A DNA stretch of 47,502 nt from Caballeronia pedi (GTDB taxonomy: Bacteria; Pseudomonadota; Gammaproteobacteria; Burkholderiales; Burkholderiaceae). The notes below the pieces were generated by a model, which made no database searches, was not told where the DNA came from, and saw only the letters and a list, made by a program, of their open reading frames with translations. The position numbers and the translations under genes are program-made. Shown here piece by piece: positions 18,285 to 26,715 of this stretch; the first letter of the stretch is position 1; every line of letters starts with the position of its first letter. The DNA lies in the NCBI RefSeq assembly GCF_001544915.2, contig NZ_FCOE02000052.1:1-47502 (forward strand). Reading direction: 5' to 3'.

Positions 18285-18326
18285 TTGGAACTTCGCCGCA
18301 CAACCTTAGAATGAACAGAATGTACA
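18285..18326 (+). promoter_or_regulatory. Promoter C with TetR-type operator, driving the SnoaL-like gene
   Basis: TTGGAA (18285-18290), a 16-bp spacer and TAGAAT (18307-18312) form the promoter. TGAACAGAATGTACA (18312-18326) is a near-perfect dyad overlapping the end of the -10, exactly as in promoter A. The sequence CCCCAG before the -35 is also shared. The predicted start site lies about 40 bases before the gene. Confidence 0.65.
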
Positions 18327-18361
18327 TGGAGTTAGTACGCCAATCAACGAGAAGGAAATAC

Positions 18362-18940
18362 ATGCCGCCGACCATCGCAGACAAGCTGGAAATCGCCGAG
18401 CTGATGAACGGGTGGATGTTCCGGGATAAGGCCGACTGGGAGCGATTAAGCGAGCTGTTCCACGAGGAGGGGACGATTGAGGTCACTTGGTTCGAAGGAG
18501 CATTCACGGCGTTCATTGACGCTTCTCGACGAATGGGCGTGTCCGCGCTGAAAACCAAGCACTTCGTGGGCACTCCGCTCATTGAGTTCGCGGAAGACAG
18601 GGCCATCGCTGAAACGAATGCAATCATCATCTGTGATAACGCTACAGCAGGTTTTGGATGCAACGCGCACGCGCGGCTGTACGACAAGCTGGAGCGAAGA
18701 GACGATAAATGGCGAATTCTGACCCGGCGATGCATCTATGACATGGGAAACCTCACGTCTACGCCGGGAGCGGACGCGATAGATGCAGCAACGTTTAACA
18801 GCTTCCCTCGCGAGTATGCCGCTCTTGCCTACGTGCTCGAAATAAGCGGCTTTCCAGTAAAACGGGTTTTCCCAACGAGAAACAGCGAACTGGAGGTCCT
18901 TATCAAGGAAGAGGCACAGCGCTGGCTGCACCGCGCATAG
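18362..18940 (+). CDS. SnoaL-like (NTF2-fold) protein of the aromatic module
   Basis: This 192-residue protein has the N-terminal part of a SnoaL/NTF2-like fold: IADKLEIAELMNGWMFRDKADWERLSELF, then IEVTWFEG, and later strands RLYDKLERRDDKWRILTRRCIYD. In aromatic and steroid catabolism such proteins act as ring hydroxylase subunits, isomerases or dehydratases. No catalytic assignment is possible here. ATG 18362 follows AAGGAA at good spacing and lies just downstream of promoter C, so it is the first gene under that promoter. It may be co-transcribed with the FAH and extradiol genes 314 bp further on. The C-terminal 60 residues extend beyond the minimal fold. Confidence 0.7.
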   Translation: MPPTIADKLEIAELMNGWMFRDKADWERLSELFHEEGTIEVTWFEGAFTAFIDASRRMGVSALKTKHFVGTPLIEFAEDRAIAETNAIIICDNATAGFGCNAHARLYDKLERRDDKWRILTRRCIYDMGNLTSTPGADAIDAATFNSFPREYAALAYVLEISGFPVKRVFPTRNSELEVLIKEEAQRWLHRA

Positions 18941-19254
18941 AAGCAAAAGGCTTTCTCGGCATGGAAGGCACCTAACGGTTGCCTGAGAACCGGTTCTTCA
19001 CATCGCGGGTGAAGAATGGCGAGACGTGGAGACTTCTCTCCGTAGGTCTCGCTTAGGGTTCTTACAACGGGAACCCCCAATGTTTGATAGCCCAGCGTCG
19101 AGAGATAGCGCGCTGCGCGTCCGGTTGTCCACCTTGCGAGTCGTCGCAACTTGGGATGCTGAGACCGTGGGCGCCGCGTTGTTCAATCTAGCGCGGATGA
19201 ATCTCGACACATCCGCGCGGAATAAAGGCCGATGGTCTGAGACAGGAGACAGAT
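18941..19254. other. Gap before the FAH/extradiol pair, no gene
   Basis: No convincing gene is present. TTGTTCAATCTAGCG at 19179-19193 resembles the operator/-10 region of promoter B (one TGTTCA half-site at 19180-19185), but without a partner half-site or a fitting -35. Confidence 0.4.
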
Positions 19255-20118
19255 ATGCGATTCGTGAGTTTTGAACAGAATGGAGAGGCGACGTTGGGTG
19301 TGCGCGACGGCGATCAGGTGCGAGTCATCGGCAACGAATCGCTCGAGTCGCTGCTGGCCCGTGGCGCAGATCTCGCAGCGCTTGTTCCGTCGTCGTCCAA
19401 CGGAGAGACCGTGGCCGCAGAAGGCCTCAAATTTCTTCCGCCGCTGCAGCGCCCGCCGAAGATCATCTGCGTGGGCCTGAACTTCTCGGACCACACCTCC
19501 GAGAGCAAGTACGAGCAGCCGGACTATCCGACGCTTTTCTTCCGCGTTCACACCAGCCTGATCGCCCACGAGCAGCCGATGGTGCGCCCGAGCGTGGCCG
19601 ATTCTGAAGGGCTCGATTTCGAGGGCGAGATCGCCGTGATTCTAGGCAAAAGCGGGCGCCACATTGCCAAGGAAGACGCCCTGTCGTACGTGGCGGGTTA
19701 CTCGCTGTTTAACGACGGCTCGGTGCGTGAATATCAGTTCAAGACGCCGCAGTGGACCGTGGGTAAGAATTTCGATGGTACCGGCGCGTTCGGTCCCGAT
19801 CTGGTCACCGTCGACGAGCTGCCGCCGGGCGTGAAGGGCTTGCGCCTGGAGACGCGCCTGAATGGCGAGGTCGTGCAGTCGGCGAGCACCGACGAGATGG
19901 TGTTCGACGTGGAGAGCCTCATTAGCATCATCAGTGAGGCGATCACGCTGGAGCCGGGTGATGTGATCGTTTCGGGCACGCCCTCGGGGATCGGCTGGGC
20001 GCGCACGCCGAAGCTGTTCATGCGCTCGGGCGACGTGTGCGAGGTGTCGGTCGAGAAGATCGGCATGCTACGCAACACCATCGTCGACGAAGCCCCGCTG
20101 AAGCGTCCAGCGGCGTGA
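19255..20118 (+). CDS. Fumarylacetoacetate hydrolase-family protein
   Basis: This 287-residue FAH-family enzyme belongs to the HpaG/2-keto-4-pentenoate hydratase-related group. After an N-terminal domain of about 65 residues, the catalytic domain starts at PPKIICVGLNFSDHTSESK and carries the metal-site stretch GLDFEGEIAVILGKSGRHI plus SLFNDGSVREYQF. GDVIVSGTPSGIGWAR is also intact. It would act on the product of ring cleavage (hydrolysis, hydration or isomerisation), and the adjacent extradiol dioxygenase fits this. ATG 19255 follows ACAGGAGACAGAT. It differs clearly from the FAH protein of the gentisate operon, so it is a paralogue rather than a copy. Confidence 0.83.
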   Translation: MRFVSFEQNGEATLGVRDGDQVRVIGNESLESLLARGADLAALVPSSSNGETVAAEGLKFLPPLQRPPKIICVGLNFSDHTSESKYEQPDYPTLFFRVHTSLIAHEQPMVRPSVADSEGLDFEGEIAVILGKSGRHIAKEDALSYVAGYSLFNDGSVREYQFKTPQWTVGKNFDGTGAFGPDLVTVDELPPGVKGLRLETRLNGEVVQSASTDEMVFDVESLISIISEAITLEPGDVIVSGTPSGIGWARTPKLFMRSGDVCEVSVEKIGMLRNTIVDEAPLKRPAA

Positions 20119-20190
20119 TTTCACCGGCCATCGAGCCGGATGACCAAGTCCGCCGCAGAGCCGACCTTGCTTTCCAGCATGGAGATAGTC

Positions 20191-21159
20191 ATGGATGAGC
20201 CTATTGGCTCGCGCACAGGCGCGAGCGTACATTCGATCGACCACTTCGCACTGAACGTGCCCTCCGTGGACGATGCCGCACGCTTTTACACCACGTTCGG
20301 CTTGCAGGTCGTTCCTGATGCAGAGCAGAAGGAGGCGCTCATTATCCGGGCAGCTGACGGACATCGTTGGGCGCGCATCCTGCCGGCCAGCAGTAAATCC
20401 CTCGCTTATCTCAGTTTCAATTGTTTCGAAAATGATCTCGAACAGATCTGCGCTCAGGTCAAGGCCAGCGGCGCGGCCTTTGAAGAACGGGTCGACGATA
20501 CGGCCGGCTTCTGGTTCCGCGATCCGGACGGCAATCTGATCCAGGTCAAGATCGGCCCGAAGACCAGTCCGTCATCGAAGACGCCAAGCGTGTTGGCAGG
20601 CGCGCCCGCCGATGAACGCGGGTCGCACACACGTTCGCAGTCACAGGTCGTGCGTCCGCGGCGCCTTTCGCATGTGCTGCTCTTTACGCCCGATGTGTTG
20701 CGAGCCCTGGTTTTCTTTGAGCGTGCCTTGGGGCTGCGCCTGTCGGACAAGTCGCTGGACATCATCGCCTTTACGCACGCACCGCACGGCAGCGACCACC
20801 ATCTGGTGGCCTTCGCCAAGAGCACCGCGCGCGGCTGGCACCATGCGGCCTGGGATGTCGACAACGTCAACGAGGTGGGACAGGGTGCCGCACAGATGGC
20901 CGCTGCCGGATATACGCGCGGCTGGGGCACGGGCCGCCACGTGCTGGGATCGAACTACTTTCATTACGTGCAGGATCCGTGGGGCTCGTTCTGCGAATAC
21001 TCGGCGGACATCGACTTCGTCTCGGCCGGTCACCCGTGGCCCGCGGGCGACTTCGCGCCCGAGGACTCACTGTATTTGTGGGGGCCTGCCGTGCCGGAAG
21101 ACTTCATTTGCAACACCGAAGCACCCCTCGACCTACCCGCGGTTATCACAGAAGCTTAA
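20191..21159 (+). CDS. Extradiol (VOC-family) ring-cleavage dioxygenase
   Basis: This 322-residue two-domain vicinal-oxygen-chelate protein resembles type I extradiol dioxygenases (catechol 2,3-dioxygenase and biphenyl-diol dioxygenase group). The N-terminal domain (about residues 14-122) is structural. The C-terminal domain holds the expected Fe(II) ligands: His161 in RRLSHVLLFTPD, one His of GWHHAAWDV (217/218) and Glu269 in GSFCEYSAD. A further catalytic-type His pair lies in SDHHLVAFAK. ATG 20191 follows GGAGATAGTC; the in-frame ATG at 20140 is a weaker alternative. It lies 72 bases after the FAH gene. With the two-component monooxygenase it would form a phenol-to-catechol-to-meta-cleavage route. 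Confidence 0.85.
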   Translation: MDEPIGSRTGASVHSIDHFALNVPSVDDAARFYTTFGLQVVPDAEQKEALIIRAADGHRWARILPASSKSLAYLSFNCFENDLEQICAQVKASGAAFEERVDDTAGFWFRDPDGNLIQVKIGPKTSPSSKTPSVLAGAPADERGSHTRSQSQVVRPRRLSHVLLFTPDVLRALVFFERALGLRLSDKSLDIIAFTHAPHGSDHHLVAFAKSTARGWHHAAWDVDNVNEVGQGAAQMAAAGYTRGWGTGRHVLGSNYFHYVQDPWGSFCEYSADIDFVSAGHPWPAGDFAPEDSLYLWGPAVPEDFICNTEAPLDLPAVITEA

Positions 21160-21400
21160 AATCTCGCCGCGCGATATTCCCCTCATTTCCTTGGTGAGTG
21201 TGAATCTTCCATCCACAGAAAAAACGCATCCCAAACTGCACATATTCCTTGCGCGGCTACCCCTTGTGTGCCCACTCGGAGCGCGCAGAGACACCCGGAT
21301 CCGCGCTCAAGCCTTTTCAGTGTGTGAAGACGGGAATGGGTCGCTCATTCCAACGCCCTTCACAAATCGCGAAATGCCGTGTCGCCGCTCGTTAGCTTCA

Positions 21401-21464
21401 ATTGATACCAGCCCCCGCGGGCCTGAGTATAGTGGTTCAAGGGAAACCATTCCGTGGTATCAAT
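21401..21464. repeat. Perfect 10-bp inverted repeat with a 44-bp spacer
   Basis: ATTGATACCA (21401-21410) and TGGTATCAAT (21455-21464) are exact reverse complements. Inside lies a smaller dyad, TGGTT...AACCA. It sits in a gene-poor gap just upstream of a decayed cupin gene, so it may be a left-over regulatory site. GGTATCAAT also occurs by the LysR promoter near 5589. Confidence 0.55.
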
Positions 21465-21695
21465 TTCCATCTGGCTGGCGCGTTCGTGTCCGTTGAATAT
21501 TTTCTTGTGAAGGAAGTATCGGACGAAGCGTAGACGTGCCGTTTGTACCTGAACACCTGAACTGCCGGAACGCTGGTCAGATCTGACGCACGAGCCCGCG
21601 AGGGCGAGGGCTCTCGGCCGGCAATGGCATGAGGCCCGCGAAAAACTGACGATGCCGGTACAGTCGGTCGGTTGTCCAGCAACCAGACATGGTGA

Positions 21696-21860
21696 GAGTC
21701 AACGCCGCAAGCTTTTGACATAAAGGAATTTGCCACCCGCCAAGCCAACGAGATCGCAAAGTCGCTCCCGCGGTTACCCAAGTTCAGCGGTACGTTCAAC
21801 GGGAATCATCACCAGCACGAAGACGAGCTATTCTTCGTCGCCAAGGGCTGCTCCCGCTTG
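21696..21860 (+). pseudogene. Remnant of a small cupin protein
   Basis: This frame encodes AFDIKEFATRQANEIAKSLP, then FSGTFNGNHHQHEDELFFVAKG. The HHQHEDELFFV.KG part is the metal-binding first motif of small cupins (the two His, the Glu and the turn). The second cupin motif is missing: the frame runs on into the 3' end of the PucR gene without any cupin features. No start codon or ribosome site is seen. It is best read as the first half of a broken cupin gene. Confidence 0.45.
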
Positions 21861-21885
21861 ATCCCTTCGGACTATTCCAATATTT

Positions 21886-24123
21886 CTAAGCCGCGTTGGA
21901 CGCTTCGCGCCGGATCATCTGCATTCGAAGGGCGATGTCAACCATCATCCTGCTTTCATGGCGCCGGAGATCCATCCCGCTGAGTTGCTCAAACTGAGTC
22001 AGCCGGTATCGGACCGTCTTCTGATGCACGTTCAGGGCGGTTGCAGTCGTCTGAAGGCTGCAGTCGGAATCGAAATAGGTTCTCAGTGTTTTGGATAGCG
22101 CGTGGCTATGACGGCTGTCGTATTCGATCACATCGCCAAGTATGGCGCCGACGAGGCCTTCAAGATCACTGTCGTGTCGAATCGATAGGAGTAAGCCCAG
22201 AACGCCCAGTTCGTCAGAGATGGCGATGTTCTCAGTGCTGAATTTCGTCGCAGCGAGCAAGGCGATCGCTGCCTCTCGGTGAGCCGTTCTAAAGTCGCCG
22301 CTGCCTCCGCTGACGGAGCTTACTCCCCACATTGGGGCGAAGCCGATAATTCGTTCGCTGACGTCGGCGCGAAGAGAGCTCAAGCTGCGGCGTATTTCGT
22401 CACTGCTTTTTGCACACACTAGTGCGACCAAGAGATTCCCGCGTACGGTCAGCAGACGCAGCCCCGTCCTTTCAAGGCCGCGCGTGCAACCGTCGAGAGC
22501 AATCCTTCGGTTTCTTTCCGCTGTAGACGCGTCCCATCCGCCTGCACGAGCGAGGGCGTCGAGTTGCTCCAACGAACAGTGAAGGACGCGATGTGGCCCG
22601 TTGAGATCGATTCGCAGACCCTTAGCGCGCGTGAAAGCGGCGAACCTGACTTTTGGATCGCCTTCCAACAGATCCCAGAGAATTTCGCTGCTCACTTCAG
22701 CCCTGGCGAGCATTGCTGCGCGGCTTTCAAGATAGCTCAGAGCACAGGCAATTACACCTGAGCTGAGTGCCATTTCGGCTATTTCGTTCGGCTCTGCGTC
22801 AGCGACGATGCAGACCCAACCGACCTTTTCTCCTGACACGGTAATCGGTTGGGCACGAATCCAGGTGTCTCCTACAACAGCGCACCGGTCAATTGGAGAG
22901 TCGTGTGCTGCATGAAGTAATTTTTCAAGCTCCGGCAACACCGCGATGACGCTTTGGGAAATGACGCCGGTCGTCATGGGCTGCATGTCCTCAGTGAGGA
23001 CCGCAACTTCTGCTCCAGCGTATCGGCCGATTACGCGGGCGATTCCATCGAGACCTTCGCCAACAAGAACCGCGTCGATCATCGACTGCTGGATCTCAGC
23101 GGATTGCCCAAAAGCGCTGTTCTGGTTCTTTAGCTGGCGATTAGCGGAAGCAAGTTGCTCGACTGCTTGTTCCTGCGCTTCGTTGAGACGTGCGTTCTGA
23201 ATTGCGATTGCGACTAGATCTGCAAGCGCCTTGATCCGGCGGACGTCGCGGTCGGAGAACGTGGATTTTCTGCGTCGCCATACTTCCAGAACCCCGACGA
23301 TTTCGTCGTGCACCTTCAGCGGCGCGGCGAGCGCAGAGTAGGCATGTTCAAGACGTGCCAAGTCCATGTAGTCCTGGCTGATTGTGTTGTCTTTCACATA
23401 TTCGTCGACACGGCAGGCTTCACCCGTCTCGAATACCCGACCGGCCACCCCCTGGCCTCGTTTCATCCGCAACTGCGCCGTCTCTACACGCAGGTTGCCC
23501 ACGCAACTTCTCATGATTACCTCGTCGCCTTCCCTGAGAAAGACGCCGCAGATGTTGGATGAAAGCAGTCGAAGGGTCTCGTGCGTCGCACACGAAAGCA
23601 CTTGATTCAATTCGCGGGCCGAGAGTGTCTCCCGGACGACGCTCTGAAGGCTGCTGATCTCGTCGAGAGCCGCCACAACGGCACGCCCTCGGCTGGCTGC
23701 AGCTGAGGCGAGGGTGAAGGCGGAGGCGAGAAGACGCAGGGTGCCCCGCTGGACGAGGGACGGCTGAAAACGCGGAAGGAAAATCGCTTCCGACCCAGGC
23801 GCTAGAGGAACGAAACAACCATACGTCCCTTCGTTGAGCCGACTGTCATCGCGAACCAGGTCTTCGATGCCTTGCTCAAGAAGTTGACTGTTGTCCCCGC
23901 TTAGGGGGACCTGCGGTACCCATGCACCCTGGGTTCGTCGAAGCACAGTCGCCGTCGGCGCGCCTGTACTGGCCTGAATGAGATCAACGGCAAGACTCGT
24001 CACCGATTCACTGCCTTCGAGCACCGCACCCGAGAGCGTATCAAGCGCGCCTTGTAACGACACTTCGTGCGTCGCACAAGCCTCTATCGAGGAAACGAGC
24101 GTCCCTGCGTGCGAGCTATCCAT
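21886..24123 (-). CDS. PucR-family regulator with GAF domain
   Basis: This 745-residue regulator has a GAF sensor domain at about residues 180-315 (ICGVFLREGDEVIMRSCVGN...GQGVAGRVFETGEACRVDEY...APLKVHDEIVGVLEVW). A short coiled segment follows, then a CdaR-like middle region, and at the C-terminus the PucR helix-turn-helix (TLRTYFDSDCSLQTTATALNV and HQKTVRYRLTQFEQLSGMDL, about 680-725). Family members activate catabolic operons on binding an aromatic or purine ligand. It is divergent from the 24519-26531 genes and close to the dikinase module. Palindromes TTTATC-N7-GATAAA at 24293 and 26589 and a partial copy at 36433 are its likely binding sites. The start ATG 24123 is the first good Met, and the protein is of usual length for the GAF-PucR type. 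Confidence 0.87.
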   Translation of the reverse strand: MDSSHAGTLVSSIEACATHEVSLQGALDTLSGAVLEGSESVTSLAVDLIQASTGAPTATVLRRTQGAWVPQVPLSGDNSQLLEQGIEDLVRDDSRLNEGTYGCFVPLAPGSEAIFLPRFQPSLVQRGTLRLLASAFTLASAAASRGRAVVAALDEISSLQSVVRETLSARELNQVLSCATHETLRLLSSNICGVFLREGDEVIMRSCVGNLRVETAQLRMKRGQGVAGRVFETGEACRVDEYVKDNTISQDYMDLARLEHAYSALAAPLKVHDEIVGVLEVWRRRKSTFSDRDVRRIKALADLVAIAIQNARLNEAQEQAVEQLASANRQLKNQNSAFGQSAEIQQSMIDAVLVGEGLDGIARVIGRYAGAEVAVLTEDMQPMTTGVISQSVIAVLPELEKLLHAAHDSPIDRCAVVGDTWIRAQPITVSGEKVGWVCIVADAEPNEIAEMALSSGVIACALSYLESRAAMLARAEVSSEILWDLLEGDPKVRFAAFTRAKGLRIDLNGPHRVLHCSLEQLDALARAGGWDASTAERNRRIALDGCTRGLERTGLRLLTVRGNLLVALVCAKSSDEIRRSLSSLRADVSERIIGFAPMWGVSSVSGGSGDFRTAHREAAIALLAATKFSTENIAISDELGVLGLLLSIRHDSDLEGLVGAILGDVIEYDSRHSHALSKTLRTYFDSDCSLQTTATALNVHQKTVRYRLTQFEQLSGMDLRRHESRMMVDIALRMQMIRREASNAA

Positions 24124-24292
24124 ATCATCGGCACCGTTTTGAATCGTAGAAATGCTGCGTCGCAGCTCAAATAGACCACAGTTACAACATGTTCTGTATC
24201 GCCGACGCAGGCATGGGCTTCCATACGCGTTTTCCCTTAGAAGCTAATTTCTGAGCCCCGTTTGGGCAGCGAAGCGGGCAAGTCTAGGTGAC

Positions 24293-24313
24293 TTTTATCC
24301 CCCAGCGATAAAA
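24293..24313. promoter_or_regulatory. Putative PucR box 1
   Basis: TTTTATC (24293-24299) and GATAAAA (24307-24313) form a perfect 7-bp dyad with the spacer CCCCAGC. It lies between the PucR gene and the 24519-26531 genes. Read in the other orientation, the box at 26589 is almost identical, including the spacer core CCAGC. Confidence 0.6.
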
Positions 24314-24518
24314 CCCCACGGGCATTCCTCCCCTCGGCGCTATACGAGGCGCGCGGCCGCGTCGTTATGATTGTTTCAACGCCGGACGCCGTCGGTGCCC
24401 AGCGCAAAAAAGGAGCGCGGACTTACAACCGGTATCGGTTCAACGCGTGTCGGCAAGGACGCCGCGGGTTGGGATTAATGCACCGTTGAGAAAGCGCGGG
24501 TGCAGTCGAGAGGTGCGT

Positions 24519-24764
24519 ATGAGACGAGATTCCCTTCAACAAGCCATCGATAAATGGTTCTCGCCAGCGCAGCGGGGCCAGTTGAGCGTGAAGCGATTTC
24601 GTCGCGACGGCGCGACGGGGCACCGCGGAGTGACGGTTCGCCTCTTTGTCACCAGCGACGCGATAGAACTGCTCTTCTTTCGTCACCGCGATGGAACCTG
24701 GCGGATCTTTCCTCCTGACGCAGCGCGACCGACGATGAACGCAACAACATGGGCCGCCTTCTGA
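24519..24764 (+). CDS. Small hypothetical protein
   Basis: This 81-residue protein is basic and compact: MRRDSLQQAIDKWFSP, then VKRFRRDGATGHRGVTVRLF and LLFFRHRDGTWRIFPPDAARP. I recall similar short Burkholderia proteins of unknown function with the FFRH.DG.W.VFPP ending. GAGAGGTGCGT precedes ATG 24519. It lies between PucR box 1 and the CrtC-like gene and could be the first gene of that transcript, although 67 bases separate them. No catalytic motif is visible. Confidence 0.6.
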   Translation: MRRDSLQQAIDKWFSPAQRGQLSVKRFRRDGATGHRGVTVRLFVTSDAIELLFFRHRDGTWRIFPPDAARPTMNATTWAAF

Positions 24765-24831
24765 AGGGCGACGACAGAGGCGGACTAGAAACAGAGATAC
24801 AGGCTATCCATCTTGAGAACACGGAGAGGAC

Positions 24832-25833
24832 ATGATCAAGGCTGAAGACGCTCAATTCCACGCAGCAGACGCAGACAAGCCGAACTGGGCGGAGACCAAC
24901 TACTTTGGCTTCTTTTCAGCGGAAGCCAATATCAATGTCGGGGTCTACGCGCTCTTTCGGCCGAACCTCGGCGTCGTCAACTCGACGATTAGCATCAATT
25001 CACGCCGTGCGCTTACGCCATGGCACGCCGACTTCAACGATCTTCAGGCTCACCTGCCCATCCCGGAACCGAGGAATCTTCTCGACTACGGCCTGGCGAA
25101 CGGCCTGAGCGTGAAGTGTCTCGAACCGAATATGGTGTGGACCATCGATTACGACGACGGCCACCAGACCGAGATTCACGTCAAGTACTCTGCCCTGATG
25201 CAACCGTTCGACATCCACGATCCCGAGATGGATCCGATCGTCGCGGCACAGAAGGAGGCGGGCAAATTCGCGTGGGGAACCGCGTACAACGGTCACTTCG
25301 ATCAGACAGGCCTTGTGAAGGGGCATATCGTCCTGCGTGGGAAGCGATATGAGATCGACTGCGTGTCGACCATGGACCACAGTTGGGGACCTCGTCCCGA
25401 GCGCGGCGCGCCCAACATGAGCTGGCTGCACGCTCATTTTTCCGAGCGCTTTGCTATGCACGCCATTTTTTCGTTCAATGAAGAAGAAGGCGGCAAGACG
25501 CTATCGCTAAGCCATGGTTATGTGCTGCAGGATGGCAAGGTCTACGGGCTCAAAGCGGGTACCGGCAATACGATCCGTGTGCATGACCGCTATCCCGAGC
25601 ATATCCAGCTTGCTGTGACCGACAGCGCCGATCGTACCTGGGAACTCCGCGGTGATGCGAAGACCACGTTTCCGTGGCAGTGCTGGCCGAACATGGTGGC
25701 CTTCAACACGCTGACGGAGTGGCATTGTCAAGGTGAGACGGGGTATGGCGAAGTCATGGACTTCTTCGAAGTGCCTTCTTTGACCCGCTTGAACAGCGTC
25801 GAAGCGGGCTCGGTCTCGAGAAACGGGGGATAG
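24832..25833 (+). CDS. CrtC/lipocalin-like protein (DUF7064/DUF7065 type)
   Basis: This 333-residue protein resembles the hydroxyneurosporene-hydratase-like (CrtC, AttH-type lipocalin) proteins now split into DUF7065 and DUF7064. Characteristic pieces are NYFGFFSAEANINVGVYALFRPNLGVV near the start, then VKGHIVLRGKRYEIDCVSTMDHSWGPRPE and MSWLHAHFSERFAMHAIFSF in the middle. Such proteins often sit in steroid, terpenoid and aromatic catabolic clusters, and some hydrate or hydroxylate alkenes. The role here is unproven. There is no signal peptide. The start ATG 24832 follows GGAGAGGAC. The HAD phosphatase gene starts 2 bases after its stop, so the two are translationally coupled. Confidence 0.65.
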   Translation: MIKAEDAQFHAADADKPNWAETNYFGFFSAEANINVGVYALFRPNLGVVNSTISINSRRALTPWHADFNDLQAHLPIPEPRNLLDYGLANGLSVKCLEPNMVWTIDYDDGHQTEIHVKYSALMQPFDIHDPEMDPIVAAQKEAGKFAWGTAYNGHFDQTGLVKGHIVLRGKRYEIDCVSTMDHSWGPRPERGAPNMSWLHAHFSERFAMHAIFSFNEEEGGKTLSLSHGYVLQDGKVYGLKAGTGNTIRVHDRYPEHIQLAVTDSADRTWELRGDAKTTFPWQCWPNMVAFNTLTEWHCQGETGYGEVMDFFEVPSLTRLNSVEAGSVSRNGG

Positions 25834-25835
25834 CC

Positions 25836-26531
25836 GTGTCCCTGCGCATGATTCTGTTCGACCTCGACGGAACACTGGTGCAGACGAGAGAGGCGTCGTG
25901 GCGCGTGTTCGAGAAGGTCAATCGCCACTTTGGTCTCGGCGTCGATACCGCTGAAGCGTTTTACGCCTTATCCGAAGCCAACCTGTTCGCGGCGCTTCGA
26001 GAGAGATCGCCAGATGAGGATCGGGCGAGAGAGGTAAAGGAATATTTCTTCCAGTTGCTTCTCGCTGAATACCGTCCCCCTGTCATACCGGGCATGCGCA
26101 ACGTGGTGCAACGCCTCGCCGGCCGATATCCCTTGTCGGTCATCTCGTCGAACGTGATGGGCGCCATCCGCAATGTACTGGACGATGCGAGCCTGGCTCA
26201 TTGCTTCGGGCACGTCTTTTCTGGTGACGTTGAACCCGACAAGGAGAGCGCGATCCAGAAAGTGTTGTGCGATCCGAGCTACGGATTAGGACGGCAAGGA
26301 ACACCGAGCTACGACGAGTCCGCCGGCTGCCACGTAGGCGATGTGGTGCTCGTGACCGACACGGTCGGCGACGTTAAAGCTGCGCTCGCCGCCGGTGCCC
26401 GGGCCGTGGGCGTGTCTTGGGGGATGCATTCTGCCTCGCAACTTGAAAGGGCAGGTGCAGAGTTCGTGGCGGTATGGCCCGAGGAGTTGTTGATTCATTT
26501 CAGAGAGGGCGACGCGTCAGAGGCTCGATAG
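25836..26531 (+). CDS. HAD-superfamily phosphatase
   Basis: This 231-residue haloacid-dehalogenase-type hydrolase resembles phosphoglycolate phosphatase. Motif I is FDLDGTL with Asp9 and Asp11, motif II is SVISSN, a Lys is present in EPDKESAIQKVL, and motif IV is VLVTDTVGDVKAALAAG. The helical cap is inserted after motif I. The GTG at 25836 is the start, 2 bases after the CrtC-like gene, with GGGGGATAG as ribosome site. In a module that also holds a dikinase-like phosphotransferase, it is a good candidate to remove a phosphate group from a pathway intermediate, as CreD does in cresol degradation. That link is inference from neighbours. Confidence 0.85.
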   Translation: MSLRMILFDLDGTLVQTREASWRVFEKVNRHFGLGVDTAEAFYALSEANLFAALRERSPDEDRAREVKEYFFQLLLAEYRPPVIPGMRNVVQRLAGRYPLSVISSNVMGAIRNVLDDASLAHCFGHVFSGDVEPDKESAIQKVLCDPSYGLGRQGTPSYDESAGCHVGDVVLVTDTVGDVKAALAAGARAVGVSWGMHSASQLERAGAEFVAVWPEELLIHFREGDASEAR

Positions 26532-26588
26532 CCGGTGTTCTTCGCAAGCTTCATCGAATAGAAAGATTTTGAAAAACGGCGACCGATT

Positions 26589-26607
26589 TTTATCGCTGGC
26601 GGATAAA
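26589..26607. promoter_or_regulatory. Putative PucR box 2
   Basis: TTTATC (26589-26594) and GATAAA (26602-26607) form a dyad with the 7-base spacer GCTGGCG. Its reverse complement reads TTTATCCGCCAGCGATAAA, matching box 1 at all but one position over the shared core. It lies 109 bp before the swivel-domain gene. Confidence 0.6.
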
Positions 26608-26715
26608 GAGAGGTCGTTAGAGATTGCCTAAGATGGAAAGCAGATAGCCGTAGTTTGGAAGTCGTGACAAAGCCCGATCAAAGAGCACCGACGGTGCCAT
26701 CAATAGGAGACAGCG

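Noticed and set aside
19179..19193. A fourth copy of the TetR-type promoter before the FAH gene
   Set aside because: Only one TGTTCA half-site is present, with no matching -35 at a 16-bp spacing.
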